DNA from: Aquilaria yunnanensis
Lineage: Eukaryota; Streptophyta; Magnoliopsida; Malvales; Thymelaeaceae
Direction of reading: 5' to 3'
DNA length: 64,000 nt
Assembly (NCBI GenBank): GCA_039654915.1
Contig: CM077594.1
Coordinates: forward strand, 91,588,893 to 91,652,892
Shown here: positions 21,255 to 33,418 of the stretch, piece by piece
Position numbering within the stretch: position 1 is the first letter of the stretch
Layout of the letters: every line of letters begins with the position of its first letter
Notes under the pieces: generated by a model
What the model saw: only the letters and a program-made list of their open reading frames with translations
What the model was told of the DNA's origin: nothing
Database searches by the model: none
Position numbers and translations under genes: made by a program

Positions 21255-22706
21255 AAATTATACTATGTACTAAAACCCGTGTTCAGGTACTATTCAAATG
21301 AATAGTAAAAAAACAGTGCCTTTATCGTTTTGCCCCTTATCAGTTTTTTTCTTTTTGCGTTTGTCATTTTTTTTTTGTTGTTTTTCCGTATACGACTTGC
21401 TTTTTTTAGAGTTTGATCCTCTTTTTGCAAGATGCTGAATTTTATGAGGATCTGTGTAATTTTACGCTTTCAATTTGTTTCATGTGTTGTTTCGGTGAAA
21501 ACACGGTTTCAGTCCCTAACTTTCTAATGCTTCCATTTTAGGCTCGAATTTACATTAGTGTTATATTTTGGTCCCCAAATTTTATAACTATTAATCTACC
21601 TCTTCTATTTGCTCTCTTCATCCCAAGCTTTTTTTTGTTGCTGTTTTATGTACTATTTTCTAAGAAAAGACATTGGTGAGTATAATTTGTTCTCTTTATC
21701 TCTAATTTTTTTTATTTTTTTATTCATTGTCTTCTAAAGCAAAATCTTGGTAATCATAGTTTATTTCTTTAGCTTGAAGAAATAACTTTTGATAATAAGG
21801 TTTTAATAATTGACTTAATAAAGGTTAAACAAAGATAAATAAATTGAAGATGGATTTTTCTAAATAAATTTATAAACAATATTCAAAATTGAAATTTCAG
21901 TTAATAGGAGATAAAATTTTTTAGTGAATTAATTTTTAATGAAAAATTTTATCCATCATTTCAAAACATGTACAATGTTATGTTTCATATTCATTTTCAA
22001 TTTTAACAATTATGAATCGATGGATCAAATTACTTTATTAAACTCTAAAGCTTTTGAGTGAATTTCACTAAATAAATTTCTTATCGATATTAAAAATTGA
22101 AATTGAAATTAATAAGAGATGAAACTTTTTAGTGAATTAATTTTTGATGACAAAAAATATTTATCATTTTGGAGCACATGTAGTGTTATGTTTTATAGAA
22201 TTATGTTTTGATCACAATTAATCATTTTAATAATAAGAAAATAACATAAAGAAAACTCAACCCAAAATTAAAATGAAGCAAAATTTAATTGATTAACATC
22301 CATTTATGAATGATAATTTTTTAATTATTTATTATTGGCATTTTTTTTAATGTCAAAATTTATATTAAAAAAATGTTTGCTACAAAGTACACCTAAAAAA
22401 ACTCTCTATATTCTAACCTTAGTAACTACTTAATTTTATTATTTTTGTTTAATCTCTTAGTTTTTTTTTATGGTGTGTTGTTTTCTAAACTAAAACATTG
22501 ATTATCCTGGTTTATTTTTTTTTTTTAGTGAAATAGCACTTTTTTTCCTTAACTTTTTCTGAGTTAATTGTTAAACTCTTAATACATAAAGTTTTTACAT
22601 TTTCTCTTTGAGCCCATAAACTATTTTTATTACTTTTCTTAATTATTTTTTTTTTAATATTATGATATTATGTGTCCGTCGCAACATGCGGGCCTTTTAA
22701 CCTCGT
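21255..22706 (+). mobile_element. Helitron-like non-autonomous element, copy 1
   Basis: The 5' side reads TATACTATGTACTAAAACCC. The 3' side has GTCCGTCGCAACATGCGGGC followed by AACCTCGT at about 22706, a near match to the plant Helitron 3' hairpin and CTAG-type end with one or two changes. The body is AT-rich and non-coding. It shows internal duplication, for example the CTAAAACATTGATTATC-type segment at 22480 resembling 21660-21690. Related fragments occur at 17795-18860 and 15745-16370. Confidence 0.5.
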
Positions 22707-23490
22707 ATTGTTCTAATATGTGTTTTAAGGCCACAGGCTAAGTGATTGTGGAAGCATGGTTTGAGAGTTTGGCGGCCTTCTGACTCCAAAAAAAAGCAGA
22801 TCTATCCCATACTTCCTACACTATAATATAAAGATGTTTTAGTGTATTTAAAAAATATATTATCTTAATTGTTAACGGTATCTATTTTGTTAGAATATAA
22901 ACAAGGTTCTCGCAGCATAACATTGAAGTTACGTGGTTGAAGCTATTGCGAAACACAACATTAAAAAGGTGTAGGGAAATGATCACCGGGTACTTTCTCC
23001 TGGCATTCCTCACAAATTTACTGACCATCGTCAATCTACCATTTATTTATAGAGATAAGAGGCAGAGGCACAAATCGAAGACAAAGCATGCGCGGTGGGT
23101 GGGAGTGGGAGAGTGCGGTGCATTTGCATTTGCGGCTGTGTGTAGGGGTGACGCGCGAAGCTGAAGCGTGGGGCTTTGGAGAGGGAAGTAGTGCCAGGAT
23201 TTGACCCTTCTGTTCAGGGGTACAGCCGAACCCCTTGCGGAAGTCAAAGCTGTCGGAGGACATAATTGTCATTGAGATCCTTCCCTTGTAGCTGTTGGAA
23301 TCTATCTGTAGTGTGATGAACCAAAAGCACTTAACTTATCTGCCTCAAATATCTGTGGATCCTCTCTAGTGTTCGGTTCCCGATCTGAAACGGTTGCGGA
23401 TCAGCTGCCGGGAGGTGTTTGGTGTTCCTAATCTTCTTCTTCTTTCTTTCTTTTCTCTTTGGCAGGTAGAGGGGTTTTGTTTTTCTCAGC
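22707..23490 (+). promoter_or_regulatory. 5' flank and probable 5' UTR of the module-1 coiled-coil gene
   Basis: The DNA changes from AT-rich repeat to mixed composition. A TATA-like TTTATTTATAGAGA is at about 23041-23054. After 23280 a pyrimidine-rich leader (TCTTCTTCTTTCTTTCTTTT) precedes the ATG at 23491. Transcription start is not determined. Confidence 0.35.
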
Positions 23491-26400
23491 ATGTCTGTAC
23501 CCTTTCCTCCTCAGATGGGTATCTCTGAAGATTTCATGTCCGAGTAAGCTTCTCTCTTAATTTCTTATTATTTTGTTTCTTTTTTGGTTGGTCTATTATG
23601 TTATTCCTTTTCTCTGTTTGGGTGATTCGATATTAGGTGATGTTAGGGATCATGCGTTTCCTTGTTCTGAAACTAGGCCAGTGTCTGAAATATGTAGCGA
23701 GTGGTAATTGATATGCTAAGAATGATGGATGGGCTCTTCGTAGCTACAAATTTCTGTATGCATATCACTAAGCTCCACAGACTGGAATTTAAATGCTTAG
23801 AAAGCTAACTATGTCTTTCTTTCTTTTTTTTTTTTTATGGAAAAGAACGAATATTCGAACTAGGGAGCCGTCTCCTTTACTGGGTTTCCTTTAGTGTATT
23901 GATGGTGCTGTATCTTGTTTCCTGAATTGCAGTTGCTATGCCGGTGCAAACTCATTTACTTTTGAGCACGTTGATCGTAAACATGAGTATTTGGATAAAC
24001 CAGGTTCACTTCCTTCCGAGCCTAGAGATTTTTTTGAGAAACCAAGTACGATCACTTACGAACAAAAGGAAGAGTTTCTGGAGAACATCTTTAATGGAAG
24101 AAACGATTATGACACTGTGAAGAAAGAAGAGAATACTGCTCCAAACAAGGAGGAAAATGATCTGCCGCCTGTCCATCCTTATAGTGCTGGTGAAGGACTT
24201 CCTTATGCCCCCGAAAATTTCCCAAATCCGGGTGATAAGTGGGTCTGGAGAGTGGGTTCAAGGGTTAATCGTCATGGCTTCTTCCAAGACAGATTTGTCT
24301 ATCTCCCGAAAGCTCTACATAAGCCTAATCTTCCAAGGCAGTTTGCAAGCAAACCATCACTTGAGCGTTTCATCCGATCAGAGTTTCCTGATGCAGATGT
24401 TAATACAGTGTTGGCATTTAGTTGGAAGGTCCCTGCTGTGGCAGAGCAGGTGTCGAAAGGTTGGTTTTAATATGGCAGAGTTATTTGCTTCTCGCTATCC
24501 TTTTCTTTAGCTTCTAAACTTCTGAGTAAGATAGCCAATCTAGATGCTTCTTTCTCACTCTTGAGCCCAAACTGATTTTAGAACTGGACAGATATGTCAA
24601 AGTTTTACTGGTCTCTATTTAGTGCTTATAGAGATTACATGGTGGGATATGGGTCTTCTACTTGATTGATTTTCTGCTACAGTATGTGTGGTGGTGACAG
24701 AAAAATTAGAGGCAGTTGTTATTTTTTATTTTTATTTATTGGGAGGAGTGGGATTCATATGGAAGGCAATTGAGGACCTTGGACCAAGGATAACTAACAA
24801 AAGGTGTAATTACTAGTCTATGCCTGTGTTTTTTCACGTCTATAATGTCTAACATGTGAGGATTGTGAAGAAGAGTTGACGTGACGAAGTAGCGATCATT
24901 GTTGTGGATTAGTTAGAAATGGTTGCGCCCCAGTTATAATACAGTACCCAAAATGTAGCTTTCTACAAGCTATTTTGTGGACCATTTTTGGTTCGTTTTA
25001 TCCTTGATTTGTGGACCTTTCTTGTGTCACCTCTTAGAAATTCATGAAACCTATTGGTTATTAAGAACTTCGATTGTGTTTGCTTTTAATTCAGATCTAT
25101 CCATTAAATTTTCGCAAGCTACTGGTGGATATCTGGATGCAATGTGAAATTAACGTGAACTTTGCAAACTGCAAAATGGTACCCCAATTTCTTCAAGCTC
25201 TAATCCAATATCTTGATTTGTTACCCAGTTAAAAAACAACTTTATACGTTTTGGGTTATTGTGACTTGTCTCAAGCTTGTCTCAAGTCAACATTCTACTT
25301 CGAATGTATTATGTCCTCTCCTAGAGAAAGGGTTTGTTATTGCAATTCTATGTCCATTTTAGCCATTTGTTCCATGGTGCATTCTGCAAAAAAACAAAGT
25401 TACAAGTGACTAATATCCATTTCTCTTCCTTTCTTCTCCTCCCTTTTTACAGAGCTTCTTCCAGAGGTTGCAGTGGAAGGTGGTAACAAAGAGACACTGG
25501 ACCAAACACACCGTGCCAGCCACAGGAAGCGAAAACAGCCAGAATTTCTCACTTTAGCCGACCAACAACCAATCAAGGGATCAGCCAAGAAGAAAACAAC
25601 TCCAGGCTCTGCCAAACCAACACGGAAGGCGAGTATCGGGACAGCAACACCTAAGCGACAAAGCCAGCAACGTTTTAAACATTCTCTTTCATCTGTCGAT
25701 GGTAAAGCAGAAGCTGAAGCTGATGTGCCTTTGTTCAATGATGAAGCAGCAATAGGTAAGTGTAGATCTTCCTTTCAGATCTTTCTAGTTATCTTTCTGC
25801 TAGTAGCAGTGTCATCACACATTTAATTCGTGCAGAGGAATTTGACAACTACCTCAATTCCTTGGATGACATTCTTGCTCAGCCTGTTTCCCAACGCCCA
25901 CAGAACCGTACTGTTACTGCTAACTCTTCTGTATCCCAGGATGAATTGGCAGAAGCTCGTATGAAGCTCTCTTGGCTTCTTAATATGGATTTTCCTTCAT
26001 TGATCTGCTCCCAAGACCTTGGTAAAATTAGCAGCCTAGCATCTAAAGTTCGGATGGATCCTACCCTCAATGCAGAACAGCTGGTGATGTTAAAGTTGAT
26101 TGAAGAGATTCCTTCATTCAGTGAAGTTTTTCTAGAGAACAAGGGCTGCATAGAACACGCTGACAAATTTTTTGCATCACTTGAGGTGAACAAGGCAAAG
26201 GTTGCCTCTCTCAGGAAAGAGTACAGTGAGTTGAAGGACCGGGCAATGCAGTTGCAGAGCGAGGTAGATTGGAATACATCTGCCGTCCAAGGAATCGATG
26301 ACCAGATTGCGCAACTGCAAGCCCGTAGAGCTGAGCTTTCCAAGGTGATAGAGTCCAAGAACAGAGACAAGGCAGAGCTGACCTACAATCAGAAGCTGGT

Positions 26401-26545
26401 GGCCAACTCACTCCCCAAGGTTGTGAATGAAGTTCAGGTTGCCAATTCCAAAGTGCCGGGATGGGAGCTGAAGAAAGAGAATGCACTGAAACGGGAGGCG
26501 GAAATTATTGCTAGGTTTGCCCCCCTGAAAGGGCTCACCTTCTAG
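23491..26545 (+). CDS. Module-1 (GEGLPYAP, DUF7081-like) protein with C-terminal coiled coil
   Basis: Four exons: 23491-23543, 23933-24459, 25453-25755 and 25836-26545, all with GT-AG borders and compatible phases, giving 530 residues. Residues about 103-190 form a conserved module: GEGLPYAPENFP-PGD-W-WRVGSRV, DRFVYLPKAL, FASKPSLERFIRSEFPDADV, FSWKVPA. The same module is in the two genes at 48.8 and 53.4 kb. The pattern D-R-Y-L-Y-L-P ... F-x-S-K ... R-Y-I is reminiscent of a methyl-CpG-binding-domain fold, but that is only a resemblance. Exon 3 (about residues 195-294) is basic with RKRK and KKK, a likely nuclear signal. Exon 4 holds a helical region and a coiled coil (about 405-480: EVNKAKVASLRKEYSELKDR). 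No PHD finger. Function unknown; a nuclear role is inferred. Start ATG chosen because it gives the first exon in frame with a good donor. Confidence 0.85.
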
Positions 26546-26960
26546 GCGGCTGCTGTGAGCCCGCAGCTCTCGCCCTCCATTTCAGTGTTCAGATTGAAGT
26601 TTGAAGGACGTTAACTTTTGCTGTTCTTTTGTACCTGTGTATCTGTAGGATAAGTTGGTATTAACCCGAGCTTGCTGGCTGGTTAACTTGTTAAGTTGTA
26701 GCCTTTGCTGGATGGTAATGTACGAAGTATAGCGTTATCTCGAATCTCGTTCAAGCAGCTACTACCTACTAGGGTAAGCATTGTACGGATAAAGTGAAAA
26801 TTTTAAATTATATTTGGATAAATTTGTTGGGTTATGTAATTATTGGGTATTGTTGAGGTCAAATCAAATTAACTTGGTTCAGTTTATATTAAATTTGAAT
26901 TTCATGTTTGGTTAATGGTTTCTAAAGTTAAAGTTGAATAATTTAACTGGTAGTAAGAAT
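26546..26960 (+). other. 3' UTR and downstream flank of the module-1 coiled-coil gene
   Basis: Mixed composition to about 26780, consistent with a 3' untranslated region, then AT-rich DNA. No clear polyadenylation signal was singled out. Confidence 0.4.
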
Positions 26961-27196
26961 TATTTCATTTGCTTCAAGTTCTTTGTAATATTTACTATTT
27001 AACAGTTAATCTGTATTTTTTAATTTTTAACATTTTAGTGTATAAATGAAAAAAATTTATATATAAATAAGAAATAAAGATATATAATTTTAAAATATAT
27101 ATTTTTTAATTTTTTAATAAACAATAATATGAATAAATTCAATTCAAATTATTTAAAAAAATTAAATATTTTAAAGAATATAAGATAAATGGAGTA
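26961..27196. mobile_element. Stowaway-like MITE (TA target)
   Basis: Left end TATTTCATTTGCTTCAAGTT and reverse of right end TACTCCATTTATCTTATATT align base by base for about 40 bp with scattered changes. The 3' terminus GGAGTA is the usual Stowaway/Tc1-mariner type. AT-rich, about 235 bp. Confidence 0.6.
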
Positions 27197-27203
27197 TTTC
27201 ACA

Positions 27204-27742
27204 AGGCAAAAGTCATGAACAAACTACTAATGTTTCCGATCCTGCCCGATTCACTCACAAATGTTTTTTTTTCTTTTTTTGGTCATCAAAATAAGCCACT
27301 AATGTTTCTAGTTTGGGCGAAATAAACCACTAATATTTCTATTTTGACCCGATTTGGCCATTTTTGTTAAGATTGATTGGCTGATATCTGTTGAATGACT
27401 TCATATCAAATTCTTATTGCCTCCACTGACTTAACCTGACACATAATGAGAAAATCCTCGACGTAATTGTTCAAGTACCCTTCATCCACACTGTAATTTG
27501 AAAGCAAATTCGTGGATCCTTTTTAGTGGGAATTGGCAATACAACACAACCTTCTTGACATTTTCAGGCGAATCGATCCTTGACCAAATATCATTTATTT
27601 TCAACAGTATATTTGTTGTTTTAACGATCAACGGTCTATTTGTGTTGTTTTAAAATATCACCAATTTATTTGACTAAAAAAAACATTACCAGGCGAATTA
27701 GGTTGGATCAAAAAGATTAATAATTTGTTCGTAATTTTTGCC
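27204..27742. mobile_element. MULE-type MITE with near-perfect 9-bp duplication
   Basis: Ends GGCAAAAGTCATGAACAAAC and, read in reverse, GGCAAAAATTACGAACAAAT are inverted repeats that continue through TAAT, GATCC and the CGATTC stretch for about 150 bp. Flanks are TATTTCACA (27195-27203) and TATTTCATA (27743-27751), 8 of 9 matching. It inserted at the very end of the neighbouring Stowaway-like MITE. Confidence 0.75.
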
Positions 27743-27862
27743 TATTTCATAATTTTCCATTTTCCATATTAACCCTACATCTATGAAGTCAGATTCCTCT
27801 TGTTTTAGATAATAAGTTGTTGATCATCCCCTAGTATTACATACGAAATATAAAATCTTGAT

Positions 27863-27865
<3 letters not shown>

Positions 27866-27903
<38 letters not shown>
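27866..27903 (+). repeat. (ATA)n microsatellite
   Basis: About twelve consecutive TAA/ATA triplets. A minus-strand open frame of leucines over it is not a gene. Confidence 0.95.
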
Positions 27904-27927
27904 TTATTACTAGTATTATAAATATTA

Positions 27928-28285
27928 CTCCTTTTGCCAAAAAAAAAAAAAATGAAACGTATTCTTTTTTTAGCTGACTCAAAAAGAATGAAACATTTCA
28001 TTTTTTGGAAAGTTTTCAACTTTTAATTGACCTTACTATTCTTATTTAAACTCTCAGTACACAAAACCCAATAAAGAATTTTTTTAATCCTCATTTAAAC
28101 TTTCGCTACAAAAAATAAAATAAAAAATTATTTTTTAATCATTATTTAAACTTTCACTATACAAAATCTAAAAATATTTTTTAAAATTTTATTTTTATGG
28201 AAAAAATTGAAAAAAATAACATAAATTATATACACATTAATCTCTGTATCTAGATAAATATTTCAATTATTATGGACAGAGGGAG
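27928..28285. mobile_element. Stowaway-like MITE
   Basis: Left end after TA reads CTCCTTTTGCCAAAAA and right end in reverse reads CTCCCTCTGTCCATAAT; TA borders lie on both sides (27926-27927, 28286-28287). The interior repeats the phrase TTTAAACTTTCACTA several times (CTCAGTACACAAAA, CGCTACAAAA, CACTATACAAAA), a small internal tandem. Confidence 0.65.
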
Positions 28286-28361
28286 TATTACTTTTATTTG
28301 CCACTTGCTTAAATAAATCTAAAGTAGAGGAACTGAATTTTAGGTCTAACAAAAATTTAAA

Positions 28362-29991
28362 GGCTTAACTATACAAATAGCTCATCAACTTGTCAAACTT
28401 GTATGAGTTAGTCCGTAACTCAGGACTTAGTAAATTTAAATTCCTGAATTTTGCAAAATGCCACGAGTTGGTCCATCCACTCAAATGCTTTGATGGAAAT
28501 ATTACAAAAACCTATATTATCTATTTTAATTCATCAAAAGAGGCCCTCTTAGTTCATAAACATCCAGATACACTATTTTCTCCCTCAACAACCAACGATC
28601 TTAAGACAGTCACAAATGCACTTTGTTCTACATTTTGCTTCAAGTTGGAGGGCCGATACATGTATAGGCCCTTCATTTTCAACAAAAAAGAGATGCTCTT
28701 CTCTACCCCTTCCCCCCCTAAACAAGAAATAAAGAAAGAAAATAGACGTGCATTAGAGATAGTAGAGATATCTTCTGTTTTGTTAATTTTGGCAAGACTT
28801 TGAAGTAAATTCTATCGAATCTAGATGAGCCATCTTTAACTCTTTCTGGTTCCAATCCATTCTTGTGTTTGTTTGTGTGTGTGTGTGTGTTTTCCACCAT
28901 TAGATAATATTTTTTATAGGCAAAAATTTGACTTTCATTACCTGGTTTATTTCTGATAACAGTCCGAATCTCCGGCCTACAATTATGCTCAAGCGTTGTT
29001 CCCCTCTAACAATTTTGATCTAGTTCATGATTCGAGGGCTTTTGCTCTAGTAGGTTGTAAATCAAGCTTGTTATAAGTTTATGCCTTTAAATGGTTCCAA
29101 TTTTATCAGGTGGTGGCATTGTAGAATTTCAATAACCAATGGTTGGTTTTTTTTATTGAATTTAGCTTTAGATCTTGATGAGTATCAACTTCCACATGTG
29201 GTCAAGGTTTTATTAACTTGTTTCTTATTAGAGTGTATTGGGTTTCAGAGCAATGGGAAGAAATCCATAACATAAAATGCAGAATGATTAAATTTTTTAT
29301 GTCTTGGTTGAGATTGTTAGAGGTTTATGGAAGAAATAACATATTTGTACACTTTAAAACAAAAAGGGGCTTTTATGAAAAATAATAAGAGATAATGGAG
29401 ACTTTTGTAATATTTGCATATGGGCCTTAGAGTTAGGGATGTCAACGGGTCAGGTTTAGGCCAGGTATAGATAATCCCAAATCCTCCCCTTAAGTGATTA
29501 GGTTCAGGTAGTACCTACCCTGTTGGTAGGTGGGTATTGCTTTCTAACCCATTTTGAGGCATATGTTTGATTTTTTTAGATTTTCTTTTTATATATTTAC
29601 ATATATTTTTAAAAGAATGTATATATTCACAATTAATACTTAAAAAATAATAAGCTAAAGTAATATAAGGTAATTTATGTTAAATTATAATTTTATTTTT
29701 GAAATAAAATCATATTTTGAATATAAATATACTAATTTAAGAAGAGTGCGAGTAGAATAAGTTAAACTCATACCCTCTCCATAGCTTTAAGGGTAGGGTT
29801 AGGTTTGGGTTTAGGTAGTCAGTTTGGGGAGGATGGGGGTGGATACGGTATTTTTTGACATCGCTACTTAGAGTTGATAGACCAACTCATGACATTTTAC
29901 AAAGTTTAGGGACTTTAATTTACTGAATCATGAGTCATAGACTAACTCGTGCGAGTTGAGTAAGTTTAGCAGCTATATGTATAGTTAAACC
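28362..29991. mobile_element. MULE with perfect 9-bp duplication, split by a nested hAT MITE
   Basis: Flanks AAATTTAAA at 28353-28361 and 29992-30000 are a perfect 9-bp target duplication. The left end GGCTTAACTATACAAATAGC and the reverse of the right end GGTTTAACTATACATATAGC begin inverted repeats of about 110 bp (shared: GAGTTAGTC, ATGAGTTGGTC / ACGAGTTGGTC). The nested MITE at 29434-29866 sits just inside the right arm. The core (about 28480-29340) includes a 64-codon open stretch at 29081 beginning MPLNGSNFIRWW, which resembles copia gag proteins (LNGSNFxRW). This may be a captured retroelement fragment. A short GT repeat lies at 28872-28890. Confidence 0.85.
29434..29866. mobile_element. 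hAT-type MITE with perfect 8-bp duplication
   Basis: The element starts TAGGGATGTCAACGGG and its reverse end reads TAGCGATGTCAAAAAA. The 8 bp CTTAGAGT stands at 29426-29433 and 29867-29874. About 430 bp, non-coding, with GGTAGGTGGGTA-type subterminal words typical of non-autonomous hAT elements. Confidence 0.85.
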
Positions 29992-30000
29992 AAATTTAAA

Positions 30001-31741
30001 AATCAAATAAACCAAATATAACTAGGATGATTTTTGTAATCCATTTTCTAGAAACAGAACACTGCTCTCGGTTGGGAGACCAAATAAACAAAAAATGTAT
30101 ACCCTCAATTGCTACTTTATCGTTTGGATTATTTCAGTTTTCAATCTTTATGTTTTATGTTTGATATTTTTCTGTGCTTTATTTTAATGTTTTAAAATTA
30201 AACAACAATAGATTCCTACAGAAAACCTAGCCGCACTCTATCCTCCCATCGTATCTGTTCCTTTGTTCTATGTTGATCTAGTCAGATTTTGATATCAATC
30301 TAAACTTAACTCGTTAATTTTTCACTATTATTTCACCTGATTATTTTTAATTATTTTTATCATTTTTTCTCTTCCACAAAATTCTTTCATTACCATCAAT
30401 AATAGCACAGTTTGGTTCATCCAATATTTTATGATTGACAAATTTAGGTGGTGCATTTTTTACAATTGGTAGCTATAAAAAGATCAAGTAGGTATGGAAA
30501 ATGGTTGATACTTAAATGATGGGACATTTACGAATAATGGATCAAGATGATCATATATTTTTTTTATTTATCTTGTTCTTTATTTGGTTTTTTTTCCGGT
30601 TACATGTGAGTTATTTATCTAGGATTACTTTGGTTGACCTAAAATTTTGGTTTGATTTGATTTTTTTTCTCTTTATTTGGTATCGCAGTAATGTATAATA
30701 TTTTATTGGCCAGTTTATATGTCCATGTTATTCTTTAATGTTCTATTTTATTGATTTATAAGATATTATTTGACTTAGTGGTAATTGAAATGAAGTACCA
30801 TTTTTATCAAAATAAAAATAAAAATAAAAATACTATATTTTAGTAAATTTTGATTGTAAAGAAAATTATGATCTTTTAGTAAATTTTGATTGTAAAAAAA
30901 ATTATGTTCTTTTCCCATTGAAAACAATTCATTTTTTTCAATTTTTTTGATGTTTTGTTTAGAACTAACACCATTTAAAAAGTTAATACTTTGTCTAATT
31001 AATAAAAACTTCGATAAATTTTTCTAAAAAGTAATTAATTTTTTTATGAATCTTTTTCATACCAAGCCAAGAAAAATAAAAATCAATAAAAAAATCTAAA
31101 TTTTTCAAAACAATGTTTAGAAATTTTTTTTGGATTTCCTTAAATATAAAGATTCAATTAATATACAAGTTTAAGTTACTACCTACATATAATATATTTC
31201 CCATTTTCGAAAAGTTTTTTTAAATAAGATTTTTCTAATTCTCAAAACTTTGCTTCCTTTTTTCATAGACAAATAAATCAAATAATTATTTAACATGTTT
31301 TTTCAGTTTTTAGTTTTGGAGAACTTAAAAAGAAAAAGAGAAAACAGTGGCTTTAATAAACGACAAAGAATGATTTTGCTAAACGACGTCGGAGAAAGGG
31401 ATAAAAACAAAATCAGCCCGAACAGAACACCGGCGGAGGCTACTGTGAGCATGTCTAGTTAGACATATTGAAGAATCTTCAAATTGACTCCACTGTCTTC
31501 ACTAGTCGCCAGCATTGGCAGTTTGAGACTGCGAAGCTTCATCTTCTCCAGTCGCCGCCGCCGCCGCCAATGACATTTCCAACGACAACGCTGTCATTGG
31601 CTCAGATAAGCCAACAAATTTAAGCGTTTGTCGTGATTCTTCATCTACACCGAATTGCAAACCTTCGTATATTCCTACTGACGCTATCGTCTTTGAATGT
31701 CCAAATCAGACATAGGGAAGCCGCCATCTTCGCCACTCCAT
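30001..31741. other. Intergenic, AT-rich; small tandem and a GC-richer island
   Basis: No gene supported. A 36-bp tandem built on TTTTAGTAAATTTTGATTGT occurs twice at about 30837-30908. Between 31380 and 31740 the DNA is GC-richer with a (CCG)n stretch (31555-31569) and short in-frame starts such as MSKSDIGKPPSSPLH (31697). It could be the first exon or leader of a lost gene, cut by the element at 31742, but the evidence is thin. Confidence 0.4.
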
Positions 31742-32930
31742 TAGAGATGAGAAAATTTGATCTGACCTAATTCATCTAAACCTAAACCTGACGATTTAAT
31801 TAGGAAAGTAAATGACCCGAACCCGATTGTACCCAACCCAACCTGAACTCGAAATAACTTGATAACTAAACCCGACAAGATTCGATTTTAACTTAAATAA
31901 ATGTAAAATATATGATCGGTAAAGACTTTAGAAAAATTATGATATAATATATGTGAATGAGTTTTTTCTATTCTGCTGATATGTTTTAAGTGATAGAGCT
32001 AGCGAATGAGAACTATGGGAAACAATTACTAAACAGTGATAGAGAGATAAAAATAATTAAGTTTTAGAAATTATAGTATCACTTATGTTTCATATTCTTT
32101 GAAATATTTGACTTTTTTGAATAGTTTAAATTGAATTTATTCATGTTACTCATTATATCTCAAATTATTTGCACAATTCATATTTTAATAATTAATATAT
32201 AATTTTTTGTTTTCAACATTTTAATATATAAATACAAAATTTTATACATGAATAATAAATCAAAACCAACAATTTTTAAATATATTTTTTTAATTTTTTA
32301 ATAAACAATAATATAAATAAATTCATGTCAAACTAGTAAAAAAAGTTAAATAGAGCAAATAAAATGAGATGAAGAGAGATGATTTGTTAGAAAAAAATTT
32401 AAAAAGTATATATTTAGAAACCATAGTTCTTTATTTATTATTTAATATAATCATTTTTCATTTATATACTAAAATGTTGAAAATAAAAAATCATAGATTA
32501 ATTGTTGAATAGTGAATACTATAAAGAACTTGACATAGATGGAATATTTTATTAAATAAATTATATATTAATATATGTTCATAAATTCTATATTATTTGT
32601 ATGTCTAGTTAAATTAAATTTTAATCAAAATAAAACAAAAAAATTGAATCAATTTAGCAATTTCGACTTATGCATCAGTGAACTGAGTAAGCAAGACAAT
32701 CAAGCTGAATTTGATCTAAGACTCGATAACTCGACTTGATTAGATCTGAACCCTAATAAACCCGGCCTGATCCAACCCGAACCTGAAATCTACTCAATTC
32801 AAAATCAACCCGAACCCAAATAACCTAATTTGAATCCAACTTGGACCCCGAATACATACTAACCCGATTAAACTTAAACCTAAATGATATGACCCAAACC
32901 TAACCCGACCTACTCAATTGCCATCCCTGT
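31742..32930. mobile_element. hAT-like non-autonomous element with nested MITE, ends diverged
   Basis: Left end TAGAGATGAGAAAATT, reverse of right end CAGGGATGGCAATTGAG. Both subterminal zones are full of words like ACCCGAACCC / GGGTTAGG, as in non-autonomous hAT elements. A Stowaway-like insertion lies at about 32145-32375 (ATATCTCAAATTATTTGCAC against the reverse of its other side, CATCTCATTTTATTTGCTC). No convincing 8-bp duplication. Confidence 0.5.
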
Positions 32931-33089
32931 CCATCATGATCGAGGCTGGTGATTATCTCACGGCACAACCGTCACAGTTTAATCCCAATTGAGAGATAAT
33001 CATTGGCAACGAACGCCACACTCATTGATTTATGTATTAAATTTTGGAAACTGGTGAAGAGATCGTATCGTCTATGTTCTATCATACCT

Positions 33090-33418
33090 ACAGACCAATT
33101 TTATATATTGTTCAAACACTTTTAAATATTTCATCAAACACTTTTATATATTTATCCAAACATTTTTACTTATTATTTTAGATACTTTTATTTCTAAAGA
33201 GAACAAAATTTCTACATATTGGTTCAAACACTTTTATATATTTATTCATATATTTTTAGTTATTACTTCAAACATTTTTATTTCTAAATTTAACGAATTG
33301 TCTACATATAGCTTAATATTTTTACATATTGCATAAGATATTTTCACTTATTGTTTCAAACATTTTTACTTCTGAAAAGAATAAATTATTTACATGGTGC
33401 TTTACACACTTTTACATA
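33090..33418 (+). repeat. Degenerate minisatellite, left part
   Basis: Words TTCAAACACTTTTATATATT, CATTTTTACTTATT and TTTATTTCTAAA repeat with an approximately 115-bp higher period. Closely related sequence resumes at 43149-43330 on the other side of the 9.7-kb block, as if the block had been inserted into this array. Confidence 0.65.

Noticed and set aside
23036..23272. Minus-strand frame upstream of the module-1 gene
   Set aside because: Overlaps the likely promoter; no family resemblance, biased composition.
25879..26370. Minus-strand frame of 163 codons
   Set aside because: Antisense shadow of exon 4 of the module-1 coiled-coil gene.
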